Below are positions 1 through 5,425 of a stretch of 5,425 nt of DNA, piece after piece. The notes under the pieces are model-generated. The model was not told the origin of the DNA and made no database searches. It worked only from the letters and a program-made list of their open reading frames with translations. This stretch comes from Chitinophagaceae bacterium (GTDB lineage Bacteria; Bacteroidota; Bacteroidia; Chitinophagales; Chitinophagaceae): contig CANKGM010000164.1 in assembly GCA_947481355.1 (NCBI GenBank), forward strand, positions 1 to 5,425, in the 5' to 3' direction. Position 1 is the first letter of the stretch; each line of letters starts with the position of its first letter. The translations under genes were made by a program, and so were the position numbers.

Positions 1-2
1 AA

Positions 3-119
3 AATGTCACAAACCATAAGAATGTTTTCTCTCAAACATATGACAACAGGGACCAGAACGTGAGTTGGAAATATCAACTTGGATTTTTTCCAAACTTTAT
101 GTACAAAATTCAATTCTAA
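3..119 (+). CDS. C-terminal end of an outer-membrane beta-barrel protein (5' end outside window)
   Basis: An open frame enters from the left edge and gives 38 residues before the TAA at 117-119. The end reads WKYQLGFFPNFMYKIQF. It alternates polar and hydrophobic/aromatic residues and closes on Phe, the usual last-strand signature recognised by the BAM machinery of outer-membrane proteins. In Bacteroidota such tails are common in TonB-dependent receptors and in the related large outer-membrane beta-barrel family, so a transport or receptor role in the outer membrane is likely but not proven. The other two forward frames close by position 63. The plug, the carboxypeptidase-like domain and most of the barrel lie outside the window, so the subfamily (including SusC-like or not) cannot be decided. 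The next gene on the same strand starts 125 bp downstream, so co-transcription is possible but not evident. Confidence 0.62.
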   Translation, partial: NVTNHKNVFSQTYDNRDQNVSWKYQLGFFPNFMYKIQF

Positions 120-244
120 CAAAATAAGAGAAATAAAAATAGATGAAGATTAAGTATAGATATAATTAAGATTTAATCTTTGAACTATAGTAACTTACAA
201 ATATCAGACGGTCTATTTAAGTATATTTTAAAAAGAGATATTAT

Positions 245-1192
245 ATGAGAAAAACAATTCTCTTCTTCCTATTCCTTATATCCGCATCAATAGAGTCATA
301 CTCTCAATTAGAGACTAACAACCAGAGTAAACTACCTAAAGTCTCTAATGGAAGCATCCAACGCATCACAAATTTCAAATCAAACTATGTTGATTCAAGG
401 AATGTTGATGTTTGGCTGCCAGAAGGATATACTATAGATAAGAAATATCAGGTATTGTATATGCATGATGGACAAATGTTATTCGACAGCACAACTACTT
501 GGAATCACCAGGAATGGCAAGTTGATGAAATTGCAACCAAACTGATTAACGAAAATACGATTGCGCCATTTATAGTCGTGGGCATTTTCAATTCAGGTAG
601 CAAAAGACATTCCGACTACTTTCCACAGAAACCATTTGAACATTTAAGTAAAGAAGAACAAGAGTTAATTTACAAATCAAATAGATCAAATAATAATTCA
701 GTATTTGCTGACAAAATTCATTCAGACGATTATTTAAAATTTATAGTAGAGGAATTAAAGCCGTTTATTGATAGCTCCTATTCAACACTTAAAAGCAAGA
801 AACATACATTCATTGCGGGAAGCAGCATGGGCGGATTAATATCCATGTATGCCATATGCGAATACCCCACTGTATTTGGCGGTGCTGCATGTATATCTAC
901 TCATTGGCCGGGCACATTTGCTGTAGACAATAATCCAATTCCAGATTCTTTTTTAGATTATCTGAAAATGAATTTACCCTCGCCGCGAAAGCACAAATTA
1001 TATTTCGATCATGGTACCAAAACACTAGACGCTATGTATGGAGCATTTCAAACAAAAGCCGATCAAATTATAATTGAAGGAGGATATACATCTGCACATT
1101 TCATGACTAAAGTATTTGAAGGAGATGATCACTCTGAAAAATCGTGGGCAAAACATCTTGACATACCATTGACTTTTTTGCTCAAAAAATAG
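245..1192 (+). CDS. secreted alpha/beta-hydrolase, putative esterase (esterase D/Fes-like, PF00756 type)
   Basis: This 315-residue protein belongs to the putative esterase family, which includes S-formylglutathione hydrolase, enterochelin esterase and CE1-type feruloyl/acetyl xylan esterases. It starts with a signal peptide (about residues 1-20, hydrophobic core ILFFLFLI, probable cleavage before Q21), so it should act in the periplasm or outside the cell. The fold motifs are in order. MHDGQMLFD (73-81) follows the second core strand. GSSMGG (192-197) is the nucleophile elbow with Ser194. FDHGT (254-258) and D261 lie in the acid region. GDDHSEKSW (293-301) supplies the probable catalytic His296. 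The triad looks complete and the length is normal for a single-domain member, so it should be active. The substrate cannot be read from the sequence; an ester on a polysaccharide or a siderophore are both possible. The start fits the signal peptide; no Shine-Dalgarno is visible, only an A-rich leader. A polysaccharide deacetylase follows after 31 bp, suggesting one operon. Confidence 0.88.
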   Translation: MRKTILFFLFLISASIESYSQLETNNQSKLPKVSNGSIQRITNFKSNYVDSRNVDVWLPEGYTIDKKYQVLYMHDGQMLFDSTTTWNHQEWQVDEIATKLINENTIAPFIVVGIFNSGSKRHSDYFPQKPFEHLSKEEQELIYKSNRSNNNSVFADKIHSDDYLKFIVEELKPFIDSSYSTLKSKKHTFIAGSSMGGLISMYAICEYPTVFGGAACISTHWPGTFAVDNNPIPDSFLDYLKMNLPSPRKHKLYFDHGTKTLDAMYGAFQTKADQIIIEGGYTSAHFMTKVFEGDDHSEKSWAKHLDIPLTFLLKK

Positions 1193-1223
1193 ATATAAAA
1201 AAGATATAAACTAACATCATTAC

Positions 1224-2150
1224 ATGAAATATCCAATCACATTCATTCTACTATTATTAGTCCCCTCTTTATTTGCCCAAACAAATAACTCCAGCAAAAG
1301 CAGTAGTAGCATTAGAATAGAAATGCTATTCCCTGAAGGGAAATCAAAGGCACTGATTTTAAGCTTTGATGATGGAACCAGTGCCGACAGAAAACTAGTG
1401 AAATTGATGAATGAATACGGACTTAAGGGTACATTTCATTTGAATTCAAATAAACTAGATACCAAAGGCTATCTAACAAAAAACGAAATCAAAACGCTTT
1501 TTACAGGCCATGAAGTTTCTGTTCATTCAGCAAACCACCCTGGTTTAACTGATCTGCCTAAACTTGATATCGTCTATGAAGTAGTTGAAGATAGAAAAGA
1601 ATTAGAACGACTTACGGGAAAGACTGTTAGGGGAATGGCTTATCCGTTTGGAAGCTATGACGATAAAGTAGTTGAAGCTATTACTGGCTTGGGGATCGAA
1701 TACGCTAGAACTGTAGGGGATTCATATAATTTTTCAATCCCAAAAGATTTTCTTCGATGGGACCCTAGTATCCATCAATTTGGTAAAGCGTACTTTAAAG
1801 CAGATGATTCAGAAAATGATAAAAAAGAACTTGCTGGTTTTTACAAATTGGTAGCAGATTTTATGAAAGCAGAAACCTTATCATTACTAGATGTTTGGGG
1901 ACATAGTTGGGAAAATGATGGCGCTGGGAATAGATGGACTGAAATGGAAAATTTCTTTAAGATCGTCTCAAAACAAACGAATATTCACTACACCACCCAA
2001 ATTGACTTGGTTGATTATATCAATGCTTACCACAATTTGAAGTTTTCGGTTGACAAGAAAATAATTTCAAACCTAAGTTCAATTGATATCTACATTAAGC
2101 TAGATAATAAAAACTATAAAATACCTGCAGGATCTGAAATAACTATTTAA
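1224..2150 (+). CDS. secreted polysaccharide deacetylase family protein (NodB/CE4-like)
   Basis: This 308-residue protein has a signal peptide (about 1-19, ...LFAQ) followed by a Ser-rich linker (about 23-29) and a NodB homology domain. The domain's metal-dependent deacetylases remove N- or O-acetyl groups from chitin, peptidoglycan, xylan or similar glycans. The family motifs are visible. SFDDG (47-51) carries the catalytic base Asp49 and metal ligand Asp50. HSANH (101-105) fits the H-[ST]-x-x-H metal motif with His101 and His105. RGMAYPFGSYDD (136-147) matches the third motif. DVWGHSWEND (223-232) holds the late Asp and His227. The catalytic set looks intact, so activity is expected. After about residue 270 there is a short extra tail (270-308) of beta-like sequence outside the usual NodB core, perhaps a small appended strand pair. 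The gene starts 31 bp after the esterase stop on the same strand, so both are probably co-transcribed. The actual substrate is unknown. Confidence 0.88.
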   Translation: MKYPITFILLLLVPSLFAQTNNSSKSSSSIRIEMLFPEGKSKALILSFDDGTSADRKLVKLMNEYGLKGTFHLNSNKLDTKGYLTKNEIKTLFTGHEVSVHSANHPGLTDLPKLDIVYEVVEDRKELERLTGKTVRGMAYPFGSYDDKVVEAITGLGIEYARTVGDSYNFSIPKDFLRWDPSIHQFGKAYFKADDSENDKKELAGFYKLVADFMKAETLSLLDVWGHSWENDGAGNRWTEMENFFKIVSKQTNIHYTTQIDLVDYINAYHNLKFSVDKKIISNLSSIDIYIKLDNKNYKIPAGSEITI

Positions 2151-2174
2151 GGTCAGTCATTAAATTCAGATTTA

Positions 2175-2217
2175 TTTTTAATTTTGCTAGGGATATTTAA
2201 GGCCCTAAAATTGAAAA
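2175..2217 (+). other. imperfect inverted repeat / RNA hairpin after the deacetylase gene
   Basis: Bases 2175-2185 can pair with 2207-2217 (11 pairs, one of them G-U). Bases 2189-2192 (AGGG) then pair with 2203-2206 (CCCT). A three-base bulge (GCT, 2186-2188) interrupts the left arm and the loop has 10 bases. It starts 25 bp after the deacetylase stop codon and ends 43 bp before the DoxX-like start. It could end or protect the esterase-deacetylase transcript. No T-run follows the right arm on either strand, so it does not fit a classic intrinsic terminator, and the lower stem is almost all A-U. It could also be a chance pairing in AT-rich DNA. Confidence 0.35.
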
Positions 2218-2259
2218 GAATTAATAAAACGAAACATTAATTTAATAATTATACTTTAC

Positions 2260-2634
2260 ATGAAATCTACAAAAATTATTTACTGGATAAGTACATCTAT
2301 AATCTGCTTATTTTCATTAAGCGCTATACAAATGAATTCGCAAATGGCTATTGATGGCGCCAATCATTTGCTTATCCCTCGTTACCTCGCACTACAAGTA
2401 AGTATCGCCCAATTAATTGGATTGATTCTTTTGATAGTTCCTGCTATCCCAGCTCGAGTTAAAGAATGGGCCTATGTAGGATATGGAATCATGTATTTGA
2501 CTGCACTAAATGGCCATTTGTCAGTAGGCGATTCATTCATACCCTATGGAATAATGGCTGTGCTATTCTTTGGATTGCTACTTACCTCTTACTTGAGTTT
2601 CCATAAGTTAGAAGCGGCAAAGAAAAACAACTAG
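2260..2634 (+). CDS. DoxX-like family small membrane protein
   Basis: This 124-residue hydrophobic protein has four predicted membrane segments, at roughly residues 6-25, 43-62, 68-85 and 93-113, and ends in a short basic tail (HKLEAAKKNN). Length, helix number and the pattern IPRYLALQ...AQLIGLILLIVP...EWAYVGYGIMYLTALNGHLSVGD match the DoxX-like (DoxX_2) proteins frequent in Bacteroidota. These are inner-membrane proteins of poorly known function; relatives have been tied to quinone or thiosulfate redox chemistry and stress, but nothing in this sequence fixes a role. The first segment might be mistaken for a signal peptide, yet no cleavage site follows. It lies 109 bp after the deacetylase gene with a hairpin between, so it may form its own transcript. 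No convincing -33/-7 promoter pair was found upstream. Confidence 0.8.
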   Translation: MKSTKIIYWISTSIICLFSLSAIQMNSQMAIDGANHLLIPRYLALQVSIAQLIGLILLIVPAIPARVKEWAYVGYGIMYLTALNGHLSVGDSFIPYGIMAVLFFGLLLTSYLSFHKLEAAKKNN

Positions 2635-2646
2635 AATCTTAAAATG

Positions 2647-2717
2647 GTTGAAGGAGTTGAAGAGGTTGAAGAGGTTGAAGGGATTTAAGAAGTTTAGGGA
2701 AGTTTAGAAAGGTTGAA
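2647..2717. repeat. 9-bp tandem minisatellite between convergent genes
   Basis: Four consecutive 9-bp units occupy 2647-2682: GTTGAAGGA, GTTGAAGAG, GTTGAAGAG, GTTGAAGGG. Decayed copies follow (ATTTAAGAA at 2683, GTTTAGGGA at 2692, AGTTTAGAA at 2701), and a last GGTTGAA lies at 2711-2717. The array fills nearly all the 97-bp gap between the stop codons of the + strand DoxX-like gene and the - strand GH97 gene. One strand is almost free of C and the other almost free of G. No palindrome or T-run marks it as a terminator. The likely origin is slippage replication; a role at the 3' ends is only a guess. Confidence 0.85.
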
Positions 2718-2731
2718 TAATACTTTTGATT

Positions 2732-4585
2732 TTATTTTTTTACAATTCTTAACGAAACTCCACCGCTAGCTTTCAAATCAAACGAAAGTGTTTGATTGAA
2801 CTTCACAGTCCTCTGTTCAACCTTAACATGAGTAGCGGTTTTGATCTCTGGACCTCCATCTGAATATATGTAGGCGGTATACGTGGCATTGTTATCCAAA
2901 AACGATAAAGGAATTTTTATTGATCTTTTTTCACTATTTGTTATAGCCCCAACATACCATTCACTTCCACTTCGCCTTGCCACTGTTATGTGCTTGCCAA
3001 TCTCTCCCTGTAATACTTTTGTATCATCCCAGGTTGTAGGCATATTATCCCATAAATCTATTTCAGGTTCTCCATTGTATTTATCAGCACCATCATAGCA
3101 ATATAAAGGTGGGATAGGATTATAAAAAACAATAGGCAAGGATAACCGATGCGCAAACGTTGTACCGGTTGTACCAAAATACGCTAACGTGAAATCAGCT
3201 GGGCCTGCAATAAAGCGAGTAAAGGCTAAATGAGTATCATGGGTTGCGTCTGGAGTCATTTCACTCAAGATGCCTTCTGCTGATAGTAAGTTAGGATATG
3301 TTCTGCTATACCCTGTTGGTCTATACTCATCATGTATATCAACCAACATTTCATATTTAGCACATTTCCTAATCGCTTCATGCAACCAAGTTGTCCAGTA
3401 TTGAGAACCCACTTGGACAAAACCAAATTTGATTCCTTTGATCCCCCATTTCTTATATAAAGGCAATATATCATCCAACTGCCGCGCTAAATGTTTTTGA
3501 TTGACATAAAGCCACACACCTATCCCCCGCTCTTTACCATACTTCACTACTTCTTCGATATCTAAATTTCCACTTGTATTATATCCCACTGTATCGGCGG
3601 CAATTTTTGTAGCATCACTATTATCTCCCCACTCAAAACCATACCAGCCAGCATCAATATGAATATACTGCATCTTCCTTTTGACTGCATAATCGATAGC
3701 CAGTTTACTACCCTTAGTGGAATTGGTCAAATCCCACATTATTTTACCTGGCTTAATCCAAGAAACATCTTTAATAGCAGAAGGCTGATTCAGATTTAAC
3801 ATGATAAAATTATTCTCTAACAACTGACCAGGTTGCTCTGCCGCCATGACCACTCTCCATGGACTGGAGAATGAAATCACGTTTTCTACAGGTCCGTATA
3901 ATTTACAGGAAATGGTATTTGCTTTTTTATCACTGACGACGAATTTAGTCCTAGCAAAGTCAACCAATGCCGCTTCGGATAAACATGCATATAGCCCATT
4001 GGGCAATTCCAAGGTCAATGGTCGTTCACATTCATCAGGCCAATTTGATAAAGGGAGTAATTGATAGAGTGATTGGGCATAATCGGTAAACCATGCTTTT
4101 GTATTTTCAGGTACCGTAAATTCTGTCATTTCACTGTCCACTTTATCTGAATTATCAGCTCCTTGCTTTAGAATTTCCACCAGATTATATCGAAACGCTA
4201 CACCTTCATTGTAAGCACGTACTTCAAGATCAACATCTCTACCAAAGCAATAAAGGCAATCGCCCGTACTCACAGCCAAACGGATATTTAATTGATTGTA
4301 ATTATCTCTTATGCTATTCCGCTCTCCTATCACAGGATGCCATATTGTATCTTTACTATTCCGTATAACTTCTTTCAATCGAAGTCCATCAGAGAACCTT
4401 CCTATGCCAAGTGCGGATGGAAGTATTACTTCTTTGGCTTGGTAATTCATTTTCCATGACAACTTTCCGTCGGCTAACATAATTTCACTCTGCACTTTTC
4501 CATCCGGTGAAGTAATGGCAATTTTCTCCTGCGCATATACAGAAGAAGAAAGGGTTAACAGTAAAATAAAAATATATTTATACAT
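2732..4585 (-). CDS. secreted glycoside hydrolase family 97 protein (alpha-glycosidase-like)
   Basis: This 617-residue protein has the full GH97 layout. A signal peptide covers about 1-19 (...VYAQ). An N-terminal beta-sandwich runs to about 275 (starting ITSPDGKVQSEIML). A TIM barrel spans about 280-520 and a C-terminal beta domain about 525-617 (ITVARRSGSEWYVGAITN). Barrel landmarks include HIDAGWYGFEWG (309-320), GVWLYVNQK (356-364), KGIKFGFVQVGSQ (383-395), VDIHDEYRPTG (415-425), SRTYPNLLSAEGI (427-439) and FTRFIAGPADFT (455-466). GH97 enzymes cleave alpha-glucosides or alpha-galactosides in the periplasm, with calcium. The position of the retaining-type nucleophile Asp (K-V-D-F) is Gly388 here. 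Glu437 is kept, but the downstream Glu (E442) sits one residue earlier than in SusB. The mechanism and sugar are therefore not predictable. Length is close to normal, so this is an intact gene. It stands alone, 117 bp after the DUF2200 gene, with no SusC/SusD pair seen. Confidence 0.9.
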   Translation of the reverse strand: MYKYIFILLLTLSSSVYAQEKIAITSPDGKVQSEIMLADGKLSWKMNYQAKEVILPSALGIGRFSDGLRLKEVIRNSKDTIWHPVIGERNSIRDNYNQLNIRLAVSTGDCLYCFGRDVDLEVRAYNEGVAFRYNLVEILKQGADNSDKVDSEMTEFTVPENTKAWFTDYAQSLYQLLPLSNWPDECERPLTLELPNGLYACLSEAALVDFARTKFVVSDKKANTISCKLYGPVENVISFSSPWRVVMAAEQPGQLLENNFIMLNLNQPSAIKDVSWIKPGKIMWDLTNSTKGSKLAIDYAVKRKMQYIHIDAGWYGFEWGDNSDATKIAADTVGYNTSGNLDIEEVVKYGKERGIGVWLYVNQKHLARQLDDILPLYKKWGIKGIKFGFVQVGSQYWTTWLHEAIRKCAKYEMLVDIHDEYRPTGYSRTYPNLLSAEGILSEMTPDATHDTHLAFTRFIAGPADFTLAYFGTTGTTFAHRLSLPIVFYNPIPPLYCYDGADKYNGEPEIDLWDNMPTTWDDTKVLQGEIGKHITVARRSGSEWYVGAITNSEKRSIKIPLSFLDNNATYTAYIYSDGGPEIKTATHVKVEQRTVKFNQTLSFDLKASGGVSLRIVKK

Positions 4586-4702
4586 GGTCTTATTGTTGAG
4601 CTAATGAATTATCTAAAATACAGCTTTACGTCTCGAATTGTATCTCTTATAACGAAATCCTTTTCGATAAATAATAGTCATGCTGAATAAACAGAAGTAC
4701 CG

Positions 4703-5068
4703 TTAGGATTCTCTCAAAATCTTCTCCATTGCTTTCCCCTTCGCTAACTCATCAACTAACTTATCGAGGTACCTTACCTTCTGGGTCAATGGATCTTCTA
4801 TTTCCTCAACACGATAGCCACAGATTACCCCAGTGATAAGGTATGCATTTGGATGAAGTGATGCTTGGTTAAAAAACGTTTCAAAGGTTACACGTTCATT
4901 GATCATTTGTTGCAAGGTCGATTCATCAAAACCGGTTAACCAGCATATTACTTGATCCAATTCGCTTTTCGATCTATTCTTTTTCTCCACCTTAGTGAGG
5001 TATAAAGGATATACCGATGCGAATATCATTTTCCGAATTCGCTCCTGTTGTGTAGCAGAAATATTCAT
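4703..5068 (-). CDS. DUF2200 family protein
   Basis: This 121-residue cytosolic protein has no signal peptide or membrane segment. It matches the DUF2200 family over its whole length: RIRKMIFASVYPLY (10-23), KKNRSKSELDQVICWLTGF (29-47), FETFF (62-66), ITGVICGYRVEEIEDPL (78-94) and RYLDKLVDELAKGKAMEKIL (99-118). The family is widespread in bacteria as a single small domain and has no established function that I know of. The two conserved Cys (42, 83) and the CWLTG(F/Y) motif are its hallmarks. The chosen ATG leaves a short lead of about 9 residues before the family core, which is normal. The gene lies 73 bp downstream of the oxidoreductase and 117 bp upstream of GH97 on the same strand. A possible promoter of its own (5094-5123) suggests it is transcribed independently. 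Confidence 0.9.
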   Translation of the reverse strand: MNISATQQERIRKMIFASVYPLYLTKVEKKNRSKSELDQVICWLTGFDESTLQQMINERVTFETFFNQASLHPNAYLITGVICGYRVEEIEDPLTQKVRYLDKLVDELAKGKAMEKILRES

Positions 5069-5093
5069 AGTATGAATTATGCTGCAATATTAA

Positions 5094-5123
5094 AAAATAT
5101 ATAGAATCAAGTATACTTTTCAA
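5094..5123 (-). promoter_or_regulatory. candidate Bacteroidota-type promoter for the DUF2200 gene
   Basis: Read on the - strand, TTG at 5123-5121 is followed after 19 bp by TATATTTT at 5101-5094. The Bacteroidota primary-sigma promoter is described as TTTG around -33 and TAnnTTTG around -7 with 19-21 bp between. The match lacks the first T of the -33 box and the last G of the -7 box. Transcription would begin near 5087, giving a leader of about 20 bases before the ATG. AT-rich DNA yields such matches by chance, so this is tentative. Confidence 0.38.
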
Positions 5124-5141
5124 GGGCTGAAGCTAGAAATC

Positions 5142-5425
5142 TTAGTTGTCGAAATCGGGGATCTTCATATACTCTCCATTCTTAAGCGCTGACTGATGCG
5201 CAATAATTCCAGGTGCGGTATACGCCAACGCCTCATAAACATTAACGGTGGGCTGACGTTGGTTAATGATAGCATCAATAAATTCATGCGTGATAAATAC
5301 ATGCGATCCATCATGGCCACTATCATGTCGCAATGATTTTGGTAATAGATCAGTCTTCCACCATTTTGGCTGAAGGTATTTTTCAGTGATATTTGATTTT
5401 ATTTGGAAGCCAGCATCATCTTTCC
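5142..5425 (-). CDS. C-terminal part of a Gfo/Idh/MocA-type oxidoreductase (5' end outside window)
   Basis: The reverse frame ending at the TAA at 5142-5144 stays open to the right edge, giving 93 residues of a longer protein. It reads ...DDAGFQIKSNITEKYLQP, then KWWKTDLLPKSLRHDSGHDG, then SHVFITHEFIDAIINQRQPT, ending in VNVYEALAYTAPGIIAHQSA and LKNGEYMKIPDFDN. The G-G/D-S-H...F(I/V)...P...(D/N)(I/V)YEAL...PGI.AHQSAL.G pattern is typical of the C-terminal end of Gfo/Idh/MocA-type dehydrogenases. In that family an N-terminal NAD(P)-binding Rossmann domain, here outside the window, is joined to an alpha/beta substrate domain. Members act on sugars, inositols and amino sugars; the substrate cannot be told from this tail. 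Any start codon inside this stretch (for example TTG at 5333-5331) would be internal, because the family-like sequence continues upstream of it. The stop is normal and the gene does not look broken. Confidence 0.78.
   Translation of the reverse strand, partial: KDDAGFQIKSNITEKYLQPKWWKTDLLPKSLRHDSGHDGSHVFITHEFIDAIINQRQPTVNVYEALAYTAPGIIAHQSALKNGEYMKIPDFDN

Noticed and set aside
120..244. Search for a promoter upstream of the esterase (TATATTTT at 222-229, TTTG at 179-182)
   Set aside because: The -7-like box has no -33 partner at 19-21 bp, and the TTTG has no -7 box at the right distance, so no promoter is called.
1191..1210. Direct repeat AGATATAAA (1191-1199 and 1202-1210) between esterase and deacetylase
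   Set aside because: The units are short and AT-rich, and one overlaps the esterase stop. This is likely chance in an A/T-rich leader.
2644..2688. Tiny ORF of 14 codons (MVEGVEEVEEVEGI) within the tandem repeat
   Set aside because: It is made entirely of repeat units, so an open frame is expected from the 9-bp periodicity; there is no sign of translation.
2883..3098. Open frame of 71 codons on the + strand inside the GH97 gene
   Set aside because: It lies wholly within the well-supported GH97 gene on the other strand and resembles no family; it is an antisense shadow.
3265..3474. Open frame of 69 codons on the - strand in another phase of the GH97 gene
   Set aside because: It overlaps the catalytic barrel coding region in a different phase and has no recognisable features.
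3846..4064. Open frame of 72 codons on the + strand opposite the GH97 N-terminal domain
   Set aside because: It is an antisense shadow of conserved GH97 sequence, with no family resemblance.
4653..4666. Small inverted repeat CGAAA-TCCT-TTTCG between GH97 and DUF2200
   Set aside because: It has only five base pairs with a four-base loop and no T-run. It is too weak to call a terminator or operator.
5142..5333. A complete 63-residue gene starting at a TTG codon
   Set aside because: The frame continues without a stop to the window edge, and the upstream residues (KWWKTDLLPKSL) fit the same oxidoreductase family, so this is the end of a longer gene.

Overview
The window looks like chromosomal DNA of a Bacteroidota species, most likely of the Sphingobacteriaceae type (Sphingobacterium/Pedobacter-like; inferred from protein resemblance, not from a search). 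The supporting signs are AT-rich non-coding DNA, starts preceded by A/T-rich leaders without a Shine-Dalgarno sequence, signal peptides ending in -AQ/-SQ, a GH97 glycosidase, and an outer-membrane barrel protein ending in Phe.

Layout. Left part, + strand: the last 38 codons of an outer-membrane beta-barrel protein (3-119), then a secreted alpha/beta-hydrolase esterase (245-1192). A secreted NodB-type polysaccharide deacetylase follows only 31 bp later (1224-2150). After a 109-bp gap holding an imperfect hairpin comes a small four-helix DoxX-like membrane protein (2260-2634). A 9-bp tandem repeat (2647-2682, degenerating to about 2717) fills the gap between the convergent 3' ends of the left and right halves. 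Right part, - strand, in transcription order: the C-terminal end of a Gfo/Idh/MocA-type oxidoreductase that runs off the right edge (5142-5425), a DUF2200 protein (4703-5068), and a secreted GH97 glycoside hydrolase (2732-4585).

How the genes may work together (inference). Two exported deacylating enzymes (esterase and deacetylase) sit next to each other behind an outer-membrane barrel, and an exported alpha-glycosidase and a sugar-type oxidoreductase lie on the opposite strand. This suggests a loose carbohydrate-processing neighbourhood. It is not a canonical polysaccharide utilisation locus: no SusD and no sensor/regulator is visible, and only an unclassified barrel tail could belong to a SusC. 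DoxX-like and DUF2200 are common accessory genes with no clear link to glycans.

The most noteworthy point is the GH97 protein. The position of the retaining nucleophile Asp is Gly (residue 388), yet the Glu residues of the inverting SusB type are not all in place either, so its mechanism cannot be read from the known templates. No RNA genes, insertion sequences, CRISPR arrays or defence systems were seen. No gene-free stretch exceeds 125 bp.
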